Below, in pieces: positions 52,709 through 61,616 of a DNA stretch of 64,000 bases. A model generated the notes under the pieces. That model saw only the letters and a program-made list of their open reading frames with translations. It searched no databases and was not told where the DNA came from. The number at the start of each line of letters is the position of its first letter. Within the stretch, counting starts at the first letter, position 1. A program made the position numbers and the translations under genes. This DNA is from Flavobacterium chilense (GTDB lineage Bacteria > Bacteroidota > Bacteroidia > Flavobacteriales > Flavobacteriaceae), in contig NZ_LSYT01000003.1 of assembly GCF_001602525.1 (NCBI RefSeq), forward strand, positions 124,001 to 188,000, read 5' to 3'.

Positions 52709-53749
52709 CTAAATAGAATTTCTGTCTATAAAATTAAAAGGAACCTTGAACTGACCTTTTTCTTTATTCAGAATCATTCGGGCAGCAGTTTCCCCCATTA
52801 TATTAAAGTCTGTAGACATGACAGTTATTCCTAATAATTCTTTAAGAGGTGTTTCGTTATAAGAGATAACACCTATCTCTTTCCCCAGAATAAATTCTTC
52901 ATCCCGAATCTGTTTCATCAAATTCACCAGATCAGATTCTTCAATAGTAATAAATAAATCTCCTTTTTTAAGAATCATATCGTCGTAGACCTCACTTAAA
53001 ATTTCAAAATTAATTTCGTGTTCCACACAAAATTTTCTAAAACCATGTAAAATTCTTCGCGGATAAGGGTATACAGCTTTGTCAGGATAAACTAAGATTA
53101 AGCGCTTGTATTTGGTTATTTTAGAAAGACCTTCTTTTAAGGCGTTATAAATATCATTTTCAAAATCCTGATAAATTTTAATAACATTATCACCGGTTCC
53201 TAGTTTGATATTATCCAAAACAACCAGTTTTTCTTGTGGAATATTTTTGATGGCATTTACCACTTCATCAGTAAAGCTTAGATGTTTTAATTCATCGGTT
53301 TTAAAATGCGTTGTGATTACATAATAATCATAAGCGCCTTCAAACTTATCCAGGATATTTAAAAATAGTGTTTCATCGCAATGGTAAATCTGTAAATCGA
53401 CATGCGCATTTGCCCCAAGAGTATTAATGAAAGAACTGTACGTTTTCATTTTATAAGAACTCAGTTTATTGGTCAGGAACAAAATATTTACCTTAGACTC
53501 TAGTTTTGTTCGGGTAATATAATAGCCTTTTCCTCTGATAGAAGAGATTATTTTTCGCTCTTTTAAAATATTATAAGCCTTTTCAACCGTATCTCTCGAC
53601 ATATAAAACTCCTCGCTAAAACTATTGATGGATGGAATTTTTTGATTGATTTTTAAATTTCCATTAGCAATATTCTGCAAGATAGAGTCTACAATTTGTT
53701 TGTATTTAGGAACTCTCGAATCTTCATCTATTTTAATCAGTTTAATCAT
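52709..53749 (-). CDS. GntR-type regulator with LacI-like sensor domain
   Basis: The N-terminal winged helix of the GntR family is clear: 'VPKYKQIVDSILQNIANG', 'KIPSINSFSEEFYMSRDTVE' and 'RKIISSIRGKGYYI' (residues about 14-78). A substrate-binding, LacI/periplasmic-binding-like domain follows from about 85 to 340. At 346 residues this layout is like AraR. It is divergent from rhaT and the rhamnose genes, so it most likely controls them, with rhamnose or a derivative as effector. Confidence 0.9.
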   Translation of the reverse strand: MIKLIKIDEDSRVPKYKQIVDSILQNIANGNLKINQKIPSINSFSEEFYMSRDTVEKAYNILKERKIISSIRGKGYYITRTKLESKVNILFLTNKLSSYKMKTYSSFINTLGANAHVDLQIYHCDETLFLNILDKFEGAYDYYVITTHFKTDELKHLSFTDEVVNAIKNIPQEKLVVLDNIKLGTGDNVIKIYQDFENDIYNALKEGLSKITKYKRLILVYPDKAVYPYPRRILHGFRKFCVEHEINFEILSEVYDDMILKKGDLFITIEESDLVNLMKQIRDEEFILGKEIGVISYNETPLKELLGITVMSTDFNIMGETAARMILNKEKGQFKVPFNFIDRNSI

Positions 53750-54135
53750 TTTTTGTGGCTTATAAATTATGCGACAATTTGCTGTAAGGTCGTTTTGACT
53801 TATAATTGGAACAAAAGTTTAATCTTAAAACAGATAAAATAGCCCATCTGGCAATTTTCTCACAAACCTTTTAAAATTAAATAAGGCTTATTGTATGTTT
53901 TACTGATATGTTTATTGCTGGCAAATTGAGGATATAATAATTACGAAATCGATTGCTAAAATAGAAATTTTAAATTTATATTTCCAATATAATTAGGTTG
54001 TTCTTTATGATATTGCTCAGTTTTAACATAAATTGTAAGAGTATAAAGGATAGTACAGGACAGTTTTCTTTTTTACATTCTATTATTTTACAAAACCAAA
54101 CTAACTTTCAAATTAACCAAAAACAAAAACATTAA
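53750..54135. promoter_or_regulatory. Divergent regulatory gap between GntR regulator and rhaT
   Basis: The gap of 386 bases holds no gene. 'CGAAATCGATTGCT' (53944-53957) shares the AATCGATTGC core with the LacI-type operators of the pectin genes. A canonical TTTG / TAnnTTTG promoter is not obvious. A GntR operator should also be here but I cannot point to it. Confidence 0.4.
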
Positions 54136-55185
54136 ATGGAGTCATTATTAGGAATCATTTTTCATTCTATTGGGGGCTTTTCTTCGGGTAGTTTTTATAT
54201 GCCTTTTAAGAAAGTAAAAAATTGGGCTTGGGAAAGCTACTGGATCATTGGAGGATTTTTCTCCTGGCTGATAGTTCCGCCAATTGCAGCTTACTTAACG
54301 ATTCCAAATTTTACTGATATTATTGCCACAGCATCACCAACTATAAGAGCATTTACATTTTTAATGGGATTGATTTGGGGAGTTGGAGGATTAACCTACG
54401 GATTAGGGATTCGATATCTTGGAATGTCGTTAGGAAACTCCATCATGTTAGGATTTTGCTCTGCATTTGGTGCTTTAGTTCCTTCTATATACTACGATTT
54501 ATATCCCACAGCAGGAAAAGTTTCTTTTAGCGATATGCTTTCAAACACAGGCGGACAACTGGTTTTATCAGGAGTTGCGGTTTGTCTTGTAGGTATTGCA
54601 ATATCAGGAAAAGCCGGAGTTTTAAAAGAAAAAGATTTTGCAACAGGTCATGAAGATAAAGACAAAGATTTTAGTTTAGTAAAAGGCTTAATAATAGCCG
54701 TTATTTCGGGGATTTTGAGCTCGTTTTTCAACTACGGAATCGAAGCCGGAAAACCTATGGCAGAAACAGCAGTAAACTACGGCTGTAACCCATTATTTCA
54801 AAACAATGTTACTTATATCGTTTTGATGTGGGGAGGTCTAACCACCAATTTTATCTGGTGTATGTACCTTAACTTTAAAAATAAAACATTCTCAGATTAT
54901 ACCAATACAAAAACACCAATTGCTAAAAACGTATTTTTTTCAGCAGTGGCAGGAACCATGTGGTTTTTACAATTTTTCTTTTACGGAATGGGAGAAAGCA
55001 AATTAGGAAACGGTGCAAGTTCATGGATATTACACATGGCAACCATTATTCTGACTGCAAATTTCTGGGGGTTTTACCTGAAAGAATGGTCAGGAGTTTC
55101 TAAAAAAACAATACGAACTTTTGCATGGGGAATTGGTTTAATAATGCTTTCGATTGTGCTGGTCGGAATTGGAAATTCATTGTAG
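54136..55185 (+). CDS. rhaT: L-rhamnose/proton symporter
   Basis: At 349 residues the protein has ten predicted membrane helices and matches RhaT throughout: 'GIIFHSIGGFSSGSFYMPFK' at the start, 'RYLGMSLGNSIMLGFCSAFG', and 'MWFLQFFFYGMGESKLG' near the end. It imports L-rhamnose with a proton. The gene is divergent from the GntR regulator and 26 bases ahead of the aldolase/dehydrogenase gene. Confidence 0.97.
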   Translation: MESLLGIIFHSIGGFSSGSFYMPFKKVKNWAWESYWIIGGFFSWLIVPPIAAYLTIPNFTDIIATASPTIRAFTFLMGLIWGVGGLTYGLGIRYLGMSLGNSIMLGFCSAFGALVPSIYYDLYPTAGKVSFSDMLSNTGGQLVLSGVAVCLVGIAISGKAGVLKEKDFATGHEDKDKDFSLVKGLIIAVISGILSSFFNYGIEAGKPMAETAVNYGCNPLFQNNVTYIVLMWGGLTTNFIWCMYLNFKNKTFSDYTNTKTPIAKNVFFSAVAGTMWFLQFFFYGMGESKLGNGASSWILHMATIILTANFWGFYLKEWSGVSKKTIRTFAWGIGLIMLSIVLVGIGNSL

Positions 55186-55211
55186 AAAAAAGAAAATAAA
55201 CAGTAAAACAT

Positions 55212-57368
55212 ATGTCCAATACAACAATGTCAAATATAAATATAAAAAATATGAATTTTAAGCATGTAAGCTACCTTTGGGACGAGGCTAAGGCAGCAGC
55301 ATTAGCGGGAGATGAAGTAGCGCTTTTCATTTATCGATCTAACTTACTGGGAGCCGATTTAAGACTTACAAATTACGGCGGTGGAAATACCTCTGTAAAA
55401 ATTACTGATAAAGATCCGTTAACCGGAGAAAGCTCTGAGGTAATGTGGATTAAAGGCTCAGGTGGTGATATTGGAACGTTGACAAAATCGGGTTGTGCAG
55501 CACTTTATTTAGACAGGCTTCGTAATCTTGAAAACGTATACAAAGGCATTGAATTTGAAGATGAAATGGTAGAATTGTTCAATCATTGTATTTTTGATTT
55601 GGCTTCAAAAGCGCCTTCTATAGATACACCTTTACATGGTTTTTTACCCTTTAAACATATTGATCACTTGCATCCTGATGCAGCAATTGCAATTGCTGCT
55701 GCAAAAGACGGAGCTAAAATTACCGATGAATTATTTAACGGTGAAATTGGCTGGGTAGGATGGCAGCGTCCGGGTTTTGACTTAGGACTTCAGTTAAGAA
55801 GCTGTCTGGAAGCAGCAGCTCAGAAAGGCAAAAAGCTACGCGGTATTATGTTAGGTTCTCATGGTTTGTTTACCTGGGGAGACACTGCTTACGAAAGTTA
55901 TATCAATACACTGGAAGTAATCGAAAAATGTGCTGAATATTTAGAAAATAACTACGGAAAAAAACGCCCTGTTTTTGGAGGTAAAAAAATAGAAAGCCTT
56001 CCTGAAGCCGATCGTAAACTAAAAGCAGCAAAAGTAGCACCAATTTTAAGAGGTTTCTGCTCATCAGAACGCCAAATGATTGGACATTATACAGATGATG
56101 CAAGAGTTTTGGAATTCATTAATTCGAATGATTTATCAAAACTAGCGCCGCTGGGAACATCTTGTCCGGATCACTTTTTAAGAACAAAAATAAGTCCGTT
56201 GGTTTTAACTTTAGATCCAAACGAAGATTTATCAGATATCAATGCCGTTAAAGCAAAATTAGCTCCTGCTTTTGAAGGGTACAGAGCCTTGTACAAAGAT
56301 TATTATAATGCTTGTAAAAAATCAAATTCACCGGCAATGCGTGACCCAAATCCGGTGGTGATTTTATATCCAGGTGTAGGAATGTTTACGTTTGCCAAAG
56401 ATAAAACAATGGCACGTTTGGCATCAGAATACTATATCAATGCGGTTAATGTTATGAAAGGTGCCGAGGCAGTTTCAGAATATACTTCATTGCCACATCA
56501 GGAAGCTTTTGATATCGAATACTGGTTGCTGGAAGAAGCAAAACTGCAGCGTATGCCAAAACCAAAAGCATTGTCAGGAAGAGTAGCTGTTATTACAGGT
56601 TCTGCGGGCGGAATTGGTAAAGCTATTGCGAAAAAATTTGCTCAGGAAGGGGCATGCGTAGTCATCAACGACATTAATGAAGAGCGTTTAGAGCAGGCAA
56701 CAGCAGATTTTGTTCAGTTATTTGGTAAAGATGCCGTTGCAAGTACCTTACTGAATGTAACGGATGAAAAAAGTACAGAAAAAGCATTAGACGAAGCTTG
56801 TCTGGCTTTTGGAGGTGCAGATATCATTGTAAACAATGCCGGAATTAGTATTTCTAAGTCTATTGCAGAACATACCCTTGAAGAATGGGACAGATTATAC
56901 GATATTTTGGTAAAAGGACAATTTATAGTTTCTAAAGCCGGAATAGAAGTAATGCGCAAACAGGGATTTGGCGGCGATATTATCAATATTGTTTCAAAAA
57001 ATGCAGTAGTAGCCGGACCAAACAATCCAGGTTATGGATCAGCAAAAGCGGCTCAGGCGCATCTAACGCGTTTGATGGCTGCAGAACTTGGAGCTGATAA
57101 AATTCGTGTAAATACAGTAAATCCTGATGCAGTAATTTCAGACTCTAATATATGGTCAGGAGGCTGGGCAGAAGGTCGTGCAAAAGCATATGGAATTACG
57201 GTAGAAGAATTACCGGCTTATTATGCAAAGCGTACGTTATTGAATGAAATTATATTGCCGGATGATATTGCAAACGCCTGTTATGCATTTGTGGGAGGTT
57301 TACTGGATAAATCAACAGGAAACGCCCTTAATGTAGATGGCGGAGTATCAATGGGCTTTTACAGATAA
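55212..57368 (+). CDS. Fused rhamnulose-1-phosphate aldolase / lactaldehyde dehydrogenase
   Basis: The N-terminal two thirds is a class II (zinc-dependent) aldolase ('NYGGGNTSVKI', 'HGFLPFKHIDHLHPDA', 'GSHGLFTWGDTAYES'). The C-terminal part from about residue 455 is a short-chain dehydrogenase with 'ITGSAGGIGKAIAKKFAQEG', 'VNNAGISIS', and an active-site Tyr and Lys in 'YGSAKAAQ'. At 718 residues it corresponds to RhaEW/RhaD-type bifunctional enzymes known in Bacillus and Bacteroidota: it splits rhamnulose-1-phosphate to DHAP and L-lactaldehyde and oxidises the latter to L-lactate. Later Met codons (55230, 55251) could also be starts. Confidence 0.95.
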   Translation: MSNTTMSNINIKNMNFKHVSYLWDEAKAAALAGDEVALFIYRSNLLGADLRLTNYGGGNTSVKITDKDPLTGESSEVMWIKGSGGDIGTLTKSGCAALYLDRLRNLENVYKGIEFEDEMVELFNHCIFDLASKAPSIDTPLHGFLPFKHIDHLHPDAAIAIAAAKDGAKITDELFNGEIGWVGWQRPGFDLGLQLRSCLEAAAQKGKKLRGIMLGSHGLFTWGDTAYESYINTLEVIEKCAEYLENNYGKKRPVFGGKKIESLPEADRKLKAAKVAPILRGFCSSERQMIGHYTDDARVLEFINSNDLSKLAPLGTSCPDHFLRTKISPLVLTLDPNEDLSDINAVKAKLAPAFEGYRALYKDYYNACKKSNSPAMRDPNPVVILYPGVGMFTFAKDKTMARLASEYYINAVNVMKGAEAVSEYTSLPHQEAFDIEYWLLEEAKLQRMPKPKALSGRVAVITGSAGGIGKAIAKKFAQEGACVVINDINEERLEQATADFVQLFGKDAVASTLLNVTDEKSTEKALDEACLAFGGADIIVNNAGISISKSIAEHTLEEWDRLYDILVKGQFIVSKAGIEVMRKQGFGGDIINIVSKNAVVAGPNNPGYGSAKAAQAHLTRLMAAELGADKIRVNTVNPDAVISDSNIWSGGWAEGRAKAYGITVEELPAYYAKRTLLNEIILPDDIANACYAFVGGLLDKSTGNALNVDGGVSMGFYR

Positions 57369-57417
57369 GTTGTTTAGGTTTTTATAAGTTTGTTTAAAAC
57401 AAAAGTGGTTTTTTGTG

Positions 57418-57456
57418 ATCTAACGTTCAACAACATTTGAGCGTTAGATTTTTTTA
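57418..57456 (+). terminator. Intrinsic terminator after the aldolase/dehydrogenase gene
   Basis: 'ATCTAACGTTCAA' and 'TTGAGCGTTAGAT' form a stem of about 12 pairs with a short loop, followed by a run of T residues. It splits the rhamnose genes into two transcripts or permits partial readthrough. Confidence 0.88.
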
Positions 57457-57551
57457 AATATAAAGACACTGAGAAAACCAGTAAAATAGCATAAAATAGT
57501 AACGTTAAACCAGAGTTCAATTTATAATAATTAGGCTGAAAAATGTACTGA

Positions 57552-57668
57552 ACACACAGAAACATAGATTAGAATTTAAAGGTTTTTTTAGAAAATCATA
57601 ATTTTTACACATAGATCTATGTGTATTAATGCAAGTGAAATGCCTTTTTAAGTTATGTTTCTATGTGT
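57552..57668. repeat. Intergenic element copy 2
   Basis: The left end 'ACACACAGAAACATAG' (57552-57567) and right end 'TTATGTTTCTATGTGT' (57653-57668) match the other copies; the interior has 'AAGTGAAATGCCTTTTTA'. It also contains the perfect 18-base palindrome ACACATAGATCTATGTGT at 57607-57624. It lies between the aldolase/dehydrogenase and isomerase genes. Confidence 0.8.
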
Positions 57669-57731
57669 TAAAAAAAAACATATTAAAGCTTTTAATTATA
57701 TATTGTAATCTCTATTAAAGTATAAAATATC

Positions 57732-59006
57732 ATGATAATCGGATCAAACAATATTGAATCTCATAATGAAGATTTATTAAAAAAACATCAAAATAAATTA
57801 GCCTTTACATTATCAGAAATTGGTGAAACAGAATCCATTATTCAAAAATTAATCGATTTTCAAATCGCAATTCCATCCTGGGCATTAGGAACCGGAGGAA
57901 CCAGATTTGGACGTTTTGCAGGAGGCGGAGAACCACGTTCTATAGAAGAAAAAATTGAAGATGTAGGTTTGCTTCATGCTTTAAACAATGCTTCGGGAGC
58001 TATTTCTCTGCATATTCCATGGGATATTCCTCAGGATTATAAAGCAATAAAAAGTCTTGCAGCACAACACAATTTAAGATTTGATGCTATGAATTCGAAT
58101 ACGTTTCAGGATCAGGCAAATCAGGAACATTCATATAAATTCGGATCCTTACAAAACGTAAACAAAGCAGTCCGCAAACAAGCGATTGCACACAATATCG
58201 AAGTCATTCAACACGGAATTGAATTAGGATCAGAATCTCTAACGGTTTGGTTAGCAGACGGATCTTCTTTTCCGGGGCAATTAAACTTTCGAAAAGCTTA
58301 CCAGAATACATTAGAAAGTTTAGAAGAAATCTACGATGCATTGCCTTCAAACTGGAAGTTATTTTTAGAATACAAATGTGCAGAACCTAATTTCTATTCT
58401 ACAACAGTGGCAGATTGGGGACAATCTTATTCGTATGTAAAAAAGTTAGGAGACAAAGCACAAACATTAGTTGACTTAGGACATCATTTACCAAATGCCA
58501 ATATTGAGCAAATCGTTTCTTTATTGTTGATGGAAAATAAACTGGGAGGTTTTCACTTTAACGATTCAAAATACGGCGATGACGATTTAACAGCCGGAGC
58601 TTTAAAACCGTATCAGTTATTCCTGATTTTTAATGAATTGGTTGACGGAATGGACGCCAGAGGAATGAATCATGCTAAAGATTTAGGCTGGATGATCGAT
58701 GCATCACACAACATCAAAGATCCGTTAGAGGATTTGTTACAATCTGTTGAAGCCATTATGATTGCTTATGCACAGGCACTTTCGGTAGACAGAAAAGCAT
58801 TAGAAAAAGCACAGGAAGAAAATGATATGGTAAAAGCACAGGAAATTTTACAAAATGCCTTCCGTACAGATGTTCGTGCCCTGGTTGCCGAAGCACGTTT
58901 ACGTTCTGGTGCAGCATTAAATCCGGTAGCATTATACCGTTCGATTCAAGTAAGACAAAATCTTATCGAAGAAAGAGGATTAAAAACACTGGCAACGGGA
59001 TTGTAA
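57732..59006 (+). CDS. rhaI: L-rhamnose isomerase (RhaI type)
   Basis: At 424 residues the TIM-barrel isomerase shows 'IAIPSWALGTGGTRFGRF', 'ISLHIPWDIPQ' and 'LFLEYKCAEPNFYSTTVAD' (metal-binding Glu), 'LVDLGHHLPNANIEQIV' and 'GGFHFNDSKYGDDD'. This resembles the RhaI-type catabolic isomerase (Pseudomonas/Bacillus type) more than E. coli RhaA. It converts L-rhamnose to L-rhamnulose. The rhamnulokinase gene lies about 100 bases further on. Confidence 0.93.
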   Translation: MIIGSNNIESHNEDLLKKHQNKLAFTLSEIGETESIIQKLIDFQIAIPSWALGTGGTRFGRFAGGGEPRSIEEKIEDVGLLHALNNASGAISLHIPWDIPQDYKAIKSLAAQHNLRFDAMNSNTFQDQANQEHSYKFGSLQNVNKAVRKQAIAHNIEVIQHGIELGSESLTVWLADGSSFPGQLNFRKAYQNTLESLEEIYDALPSNWKLFLEYKCAEPNFYSTTVADWGQSYSYVKKLGDKAQTLVDLGHHLPNANIEQIVSLLLMENKLGGFHFNDSKYGDDDLTAGALKPYQLFLIFNELVDGMDARGMNHAKDLGWMIDASHNIKDPLEDLLQSVEAIMIAYAQALSVDRKALEKAQEENDMVKAQEILQNAFRTDVRALVAEARLRSGAALNPVALYRSIQVRQNLIEERGLKTLATGL

Positions 59007-59108
59007 TTATGAGTTATGAATTATGAGTTATAAGTTAATAAAAAGACTTACTTAATAATCATAGTTCTATAATTCACAATTTACAATTCACAATTTACAA
59101 TTAGAAAA
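59007..59108. repeat. Short AT-rich repeat array (ATGAGTTATGAATT and AATTCACAATTTAC units)
   Basis: 'TTATGAGTTATGAATTATG' on the left and 'AATTCACAATTTACAATTC' on the right are tandem-like units filling the gap between the isomerase and kinase genes. They look like a decayed intergenic repeat of the type common in flavobacteria. Confidence 0.5.
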
Positions 59109-60470
59109 ATGAATGTAGTTGCAATTTTTGATATTGGTAAAACAAACAAAAAGGTATTTTTATTTGATGAAAACTATAAAATTGTTTGGGAAAAATCAGT
59201 TAATCTGGATGAAACCGTTGATGAAGATGGTTTTCCCTGCGAAAATATAGAAGTGCTCGAAAGCTGGATATTTGAAAGATTAGCCGAAATAAAAAACCTG
59301 ACCAATTACGTTTTAAAAGCTATCAATTTTAGCACTTACGGTGCCAGTTTTGTTTACATTGATAAAGAAGGAAAAGTTTTAACTCCTCTGTATAATTATC
59401 TTAAAGATTATCCGGAGGATTTAAAAAATGATTTCTACCATAAATATAAAGGCAAAGAAAAGTTTGCAGTCAAAACAGCTTCTCCCGTTTTAGGAAGTCT
59501 GAATTCAGGAATGCAGCTTTACAGGCTAAAAGAAGAAAAACCGGAATTATTCAAACAGGTAAAGCACTGTTTACATTTACCACAGTATTTGAGTTTTTTG
59601 TTAACCAACGAAACTTATGCTGATATTACAAGTATTGGATGTCATACCAATCTTTGGAATTTCAAGAAAATGAAGTATCATAAATGGCTTAAAAACGAAA
59701 ATATTTCGGCTAAAATTCCGCCGCTTCATCAAGGGAAAGACATCATCAAAAACGAAAACGGATTAGCAATTGGTGTTGGATTACACGACAGTTCTTCAGC
59801 TATTATTCCGTATACGATCAATTTTACAGAGCCTTTTGTTTTATTATCAACCGGAACCTGGAGTATCTCTCTTAATCCGTTTAATAATAAACCGTTGACT
59901 TTTGAAGAATTACAAAACGATTGTTTGTGCTATATGCAATACACAGATAAACCTGTAAAAGCAGCCCGTCTTTTCTCTGGCAACGAACATGAAGTGCAAA
60001 CCAAAAGACTGGCAGAACATTTTAAAGTTCCTGTAGATACTTATAAAGATATTTATTTTGACAAAAATATAGTAGCAAATTTAAGAGCACTGAATTTTCA
60101 AATTCTTTATCCAAAGAAATATGATTTTGATATTTTAAAAGAATGTCCTTTTCAAAAAAGAGACCTTTCTTCTTTTAAAAGTTACGAAATCGCTTATCAT
60201 CAATTGATGCTGGATTTGGTTGAACAACAGGTTTTTTCGACTAATTTAGTAGTGCAGAATAGTCCTGTAAAGAAAATTTTTGTGGATGGAGGATTCAGCA
60301 AAAATTCAATTTTCATGAATCTGTTAGCCGAAGCCTTTCCGGATATAGAAGTCTATGCCGCTTCGATGGCACAAGCCAGTGCCTTAGGTGCCGCATTAGC
60401 CATTCATCAAAACTGGAATCCAAAACCGATTCAAAATGATTTAATTGATTTGAAATTTTACAAACACTAG
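59109..60470 (+). CDS. rhaB: Rhamnulokinase-like FGGY family sugar kinase
   Basis: At 453 residues the two-domain FGGY kinase has 'VVAIFDIGKTNKKVFLFDE' (N-terminal phosphate motif), 'TGTWSISLNPF' and 'KIFVDGGFSKNSIFMNLLA' (C-terminal ATP site). The neighbouring transporter, isomerase and aldolase point to rhamnulose as substrate. The typical 'FGGY' signature block is diverged, as in many Bacteroidota rhamnulokinases, so fuculose or other pentuloses cannot be excluded from sequence alone. Confidence 0.85.
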   Translation: MNVVAIFDIGKTNKKVFLFDENYKIVWEKSVNLDETVDEDGFPCENIEVLESWIFERLAEIKNLTNYVLKAINFSTYGASFVYIDKEGKVLTPLYNYLKDYPEDLKNDFYHKYKGKEKFAVKTASPVLGSLNSGMQLYRLKEEKPELFKQVKHCLHLPQYLSFLLTNETYADITSIGCHTNLWNFKKMKYHKWLKNENISAKIPPLHQGKDIIKNENGLAIGVGLHDSSSAIIPYTINFTEPFVLLSTGTWSISLNPFNNKPLTFEELQNDCLCYMQYTDKPVKAARLFSGNEHEVQTKRLAEHFKVPVDTYKDIYFDKNIVANLRALNFQILYPKKYDFDILKECPFQKRDLSSFKSYEIAYHQLMLDLVEQQVFSTNLVVQNSPVKKIFVDGGFSKNSIFMNLLAEAFPDIEVYAASMAQASALGAALAIHQNWNPKPIQNDLIDLKFYKH

Positions 60471-60525
60471 GTTTTGAATTAAAAATTGAGAATTAAAAAT
60501 TAAAAAATAACCACAGATTAAAAAA

Positions 60526-60575
60526 GTTCCGGAGGAACGATTCATTTTGTAGCAACGGATTTTAATCCGTTCAAT
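60526..60575. repeat. GTTCCGGAGGAAC repeat plus AACGGATTTTAATCCGTT hairpin
   Basis: 'AGTTCCGGAGGAACGA' is a small palindromic repeat related to those at 32730 and 32782. Directly after it, 'AACGGATTTTAATCCGTT' is a perfect short hairpin. Confidence 0.55.
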
Positions 60576-60615
60576 TGAAATTAAAAAAGGAAAATCTGGT
60601 TGGAAAAATATTTTA

Positions 60616-60745
60616 TCACATAGAAACATAGATTTTATGTGTCAAAAAAGAATACAAAAGAAATACATTTCTATCACATAGTGCTATGAGTTTTATTTAA
60701 AGTGAAACACCTTTTTACGTTTTCTAAAGCTATGTTTCTATGTGT
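60616..60745. repeat. Intergenic element copy 3
   Basis: The left end 'TCACATAGAAACATAG' (60616-60631) pairs with 'CTATGTTTCTATGTGT' (60730-60745). The interior has 'AAAGTGAAACACCTTTTTA', matching the other two copies. It sits in the gap before lutA. Confidence 0.8.
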
Positions 60746-60761
60746 TTAAATAATAATTAAT

Positions 60762-61502
60762 ATGAAAATCGGATTATTTATACCGTGTTATGTTGACCAG
60801 TTTTACCCAAAAGTAGGTATTGCAACCTATGAGCTTTTGCAGAAATTAGGTTGCGAAGTTCATTTTCCGATGGGACAAACCTGTTGCGGACAGCCTATGG
60901 CAAACAGCGGCTATCAATATCTAACCAAAGGTTGTGATGCCAATTTTATAGCCAATTTTGCCGGATTCGATTATATAGTTTGTCCGTCCGGAAGCTGTGT
61001 TTTGCATGTAAAAGAACATTTGCATGACGAAAAACAAGAAGAACTGGCAGCCGAAATGAGAAAAAAAGTATTCGAACTCACAGAATTTATTACCGATATT
61101 CTCAAAGTAGATTCCATCAACGGAAATTTTCCATACAGAGTAGGAATGCATGTAAGCTGTCACGGTCAGCGCGGATTAAAGCTTTCGCAGATGACAGAAT
61201 TAAACGCACCATTTTTCTCTAAACCGGAACAATTACTGCACAATATAAAAGGCCTGGATTTGGTTTCTTTATCCAGAAAAGACGAATGCTGCGGATTTGG
61301 AGGCACATTCTGTGTAACTGAAGAAGCTGTATCAGTAAAAATGGGACAAGATCGAATCAAAGATCATGAAAACCATCAGGTTGATTATATCACAGGTGGA
61401 GATATGTCGTGTTTGATGCACTTAGAAGGAATTCTGAAAAGACAAAAAAGCCCGATAAAAACCATTCATATCGCCGAAATATTAAATTCGTTCGAAAATT
61501 AA
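60762..61502 (+). CDS. lutA: L-lactate utilisation protein LutA-like (CCG domain)
   Basis: At 246 residues it has two CCG-type cysteine-rich domains: 'QTCCGQPMANSGY' and 'CPSGSC' in the first, 'HVSCHGQRGLKLS' and 'DECCGFGGTFCVTEE' in the second. These bind Fe-S or heterodisulfide-reductase-like clusters. It is part of the LutABC complex that oxidises L-lactate to pyruvate. It is separated from lutB by 114 bases and an intergenic repeat. Confidence 0.95.
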   Translation: MKIGLFIPCYVDQFYPKVGIATYELLQKLGCEVHFPMGQTCCGQPMANSGYQYLTKGCDANFIANFAGFDYIVCPSGSCVLHVKEHLHDEKQEELAAEMRKKVFELTEFITDILKVDSINGNFPYRVGMHVSCHGQRGLKLSQMTELNAPFFSKPEQLLHNIKGLDLVSLSRKDECCGFGGTFCVTEEAVSVKMGQDRIKDHENHQVDYITGGDMSCLMHLEGILKRQKSPIKTIHIAEILNSFEN

Positions 61503-61541
61503 GTAAGTGATTTTTTTTAAATTAAACTTAATTTTCTTTTT

Positions 61542-61598
61542 ACCATTAAGATATTAAGTTCATAAAGCCTGGCTTAAATTACTTAACGTCTTAAATGT
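61542..61598. repeat. Diverged intergenic repeat with ACCATTAAGATATTAAG end
   Basis: 'TACCATTAAGATATTAAG' (61541-61558) matches the left end of the element at 27441. The right end 'ACTTAACGTCTTAAATGT' (61581-61598) is a diverged version of the expected complement. It lies between lutA and lutB. Confidence 0.5.
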
Positions 61599-61616
61599 AA
61601 AACAAACAAGAAAAAG

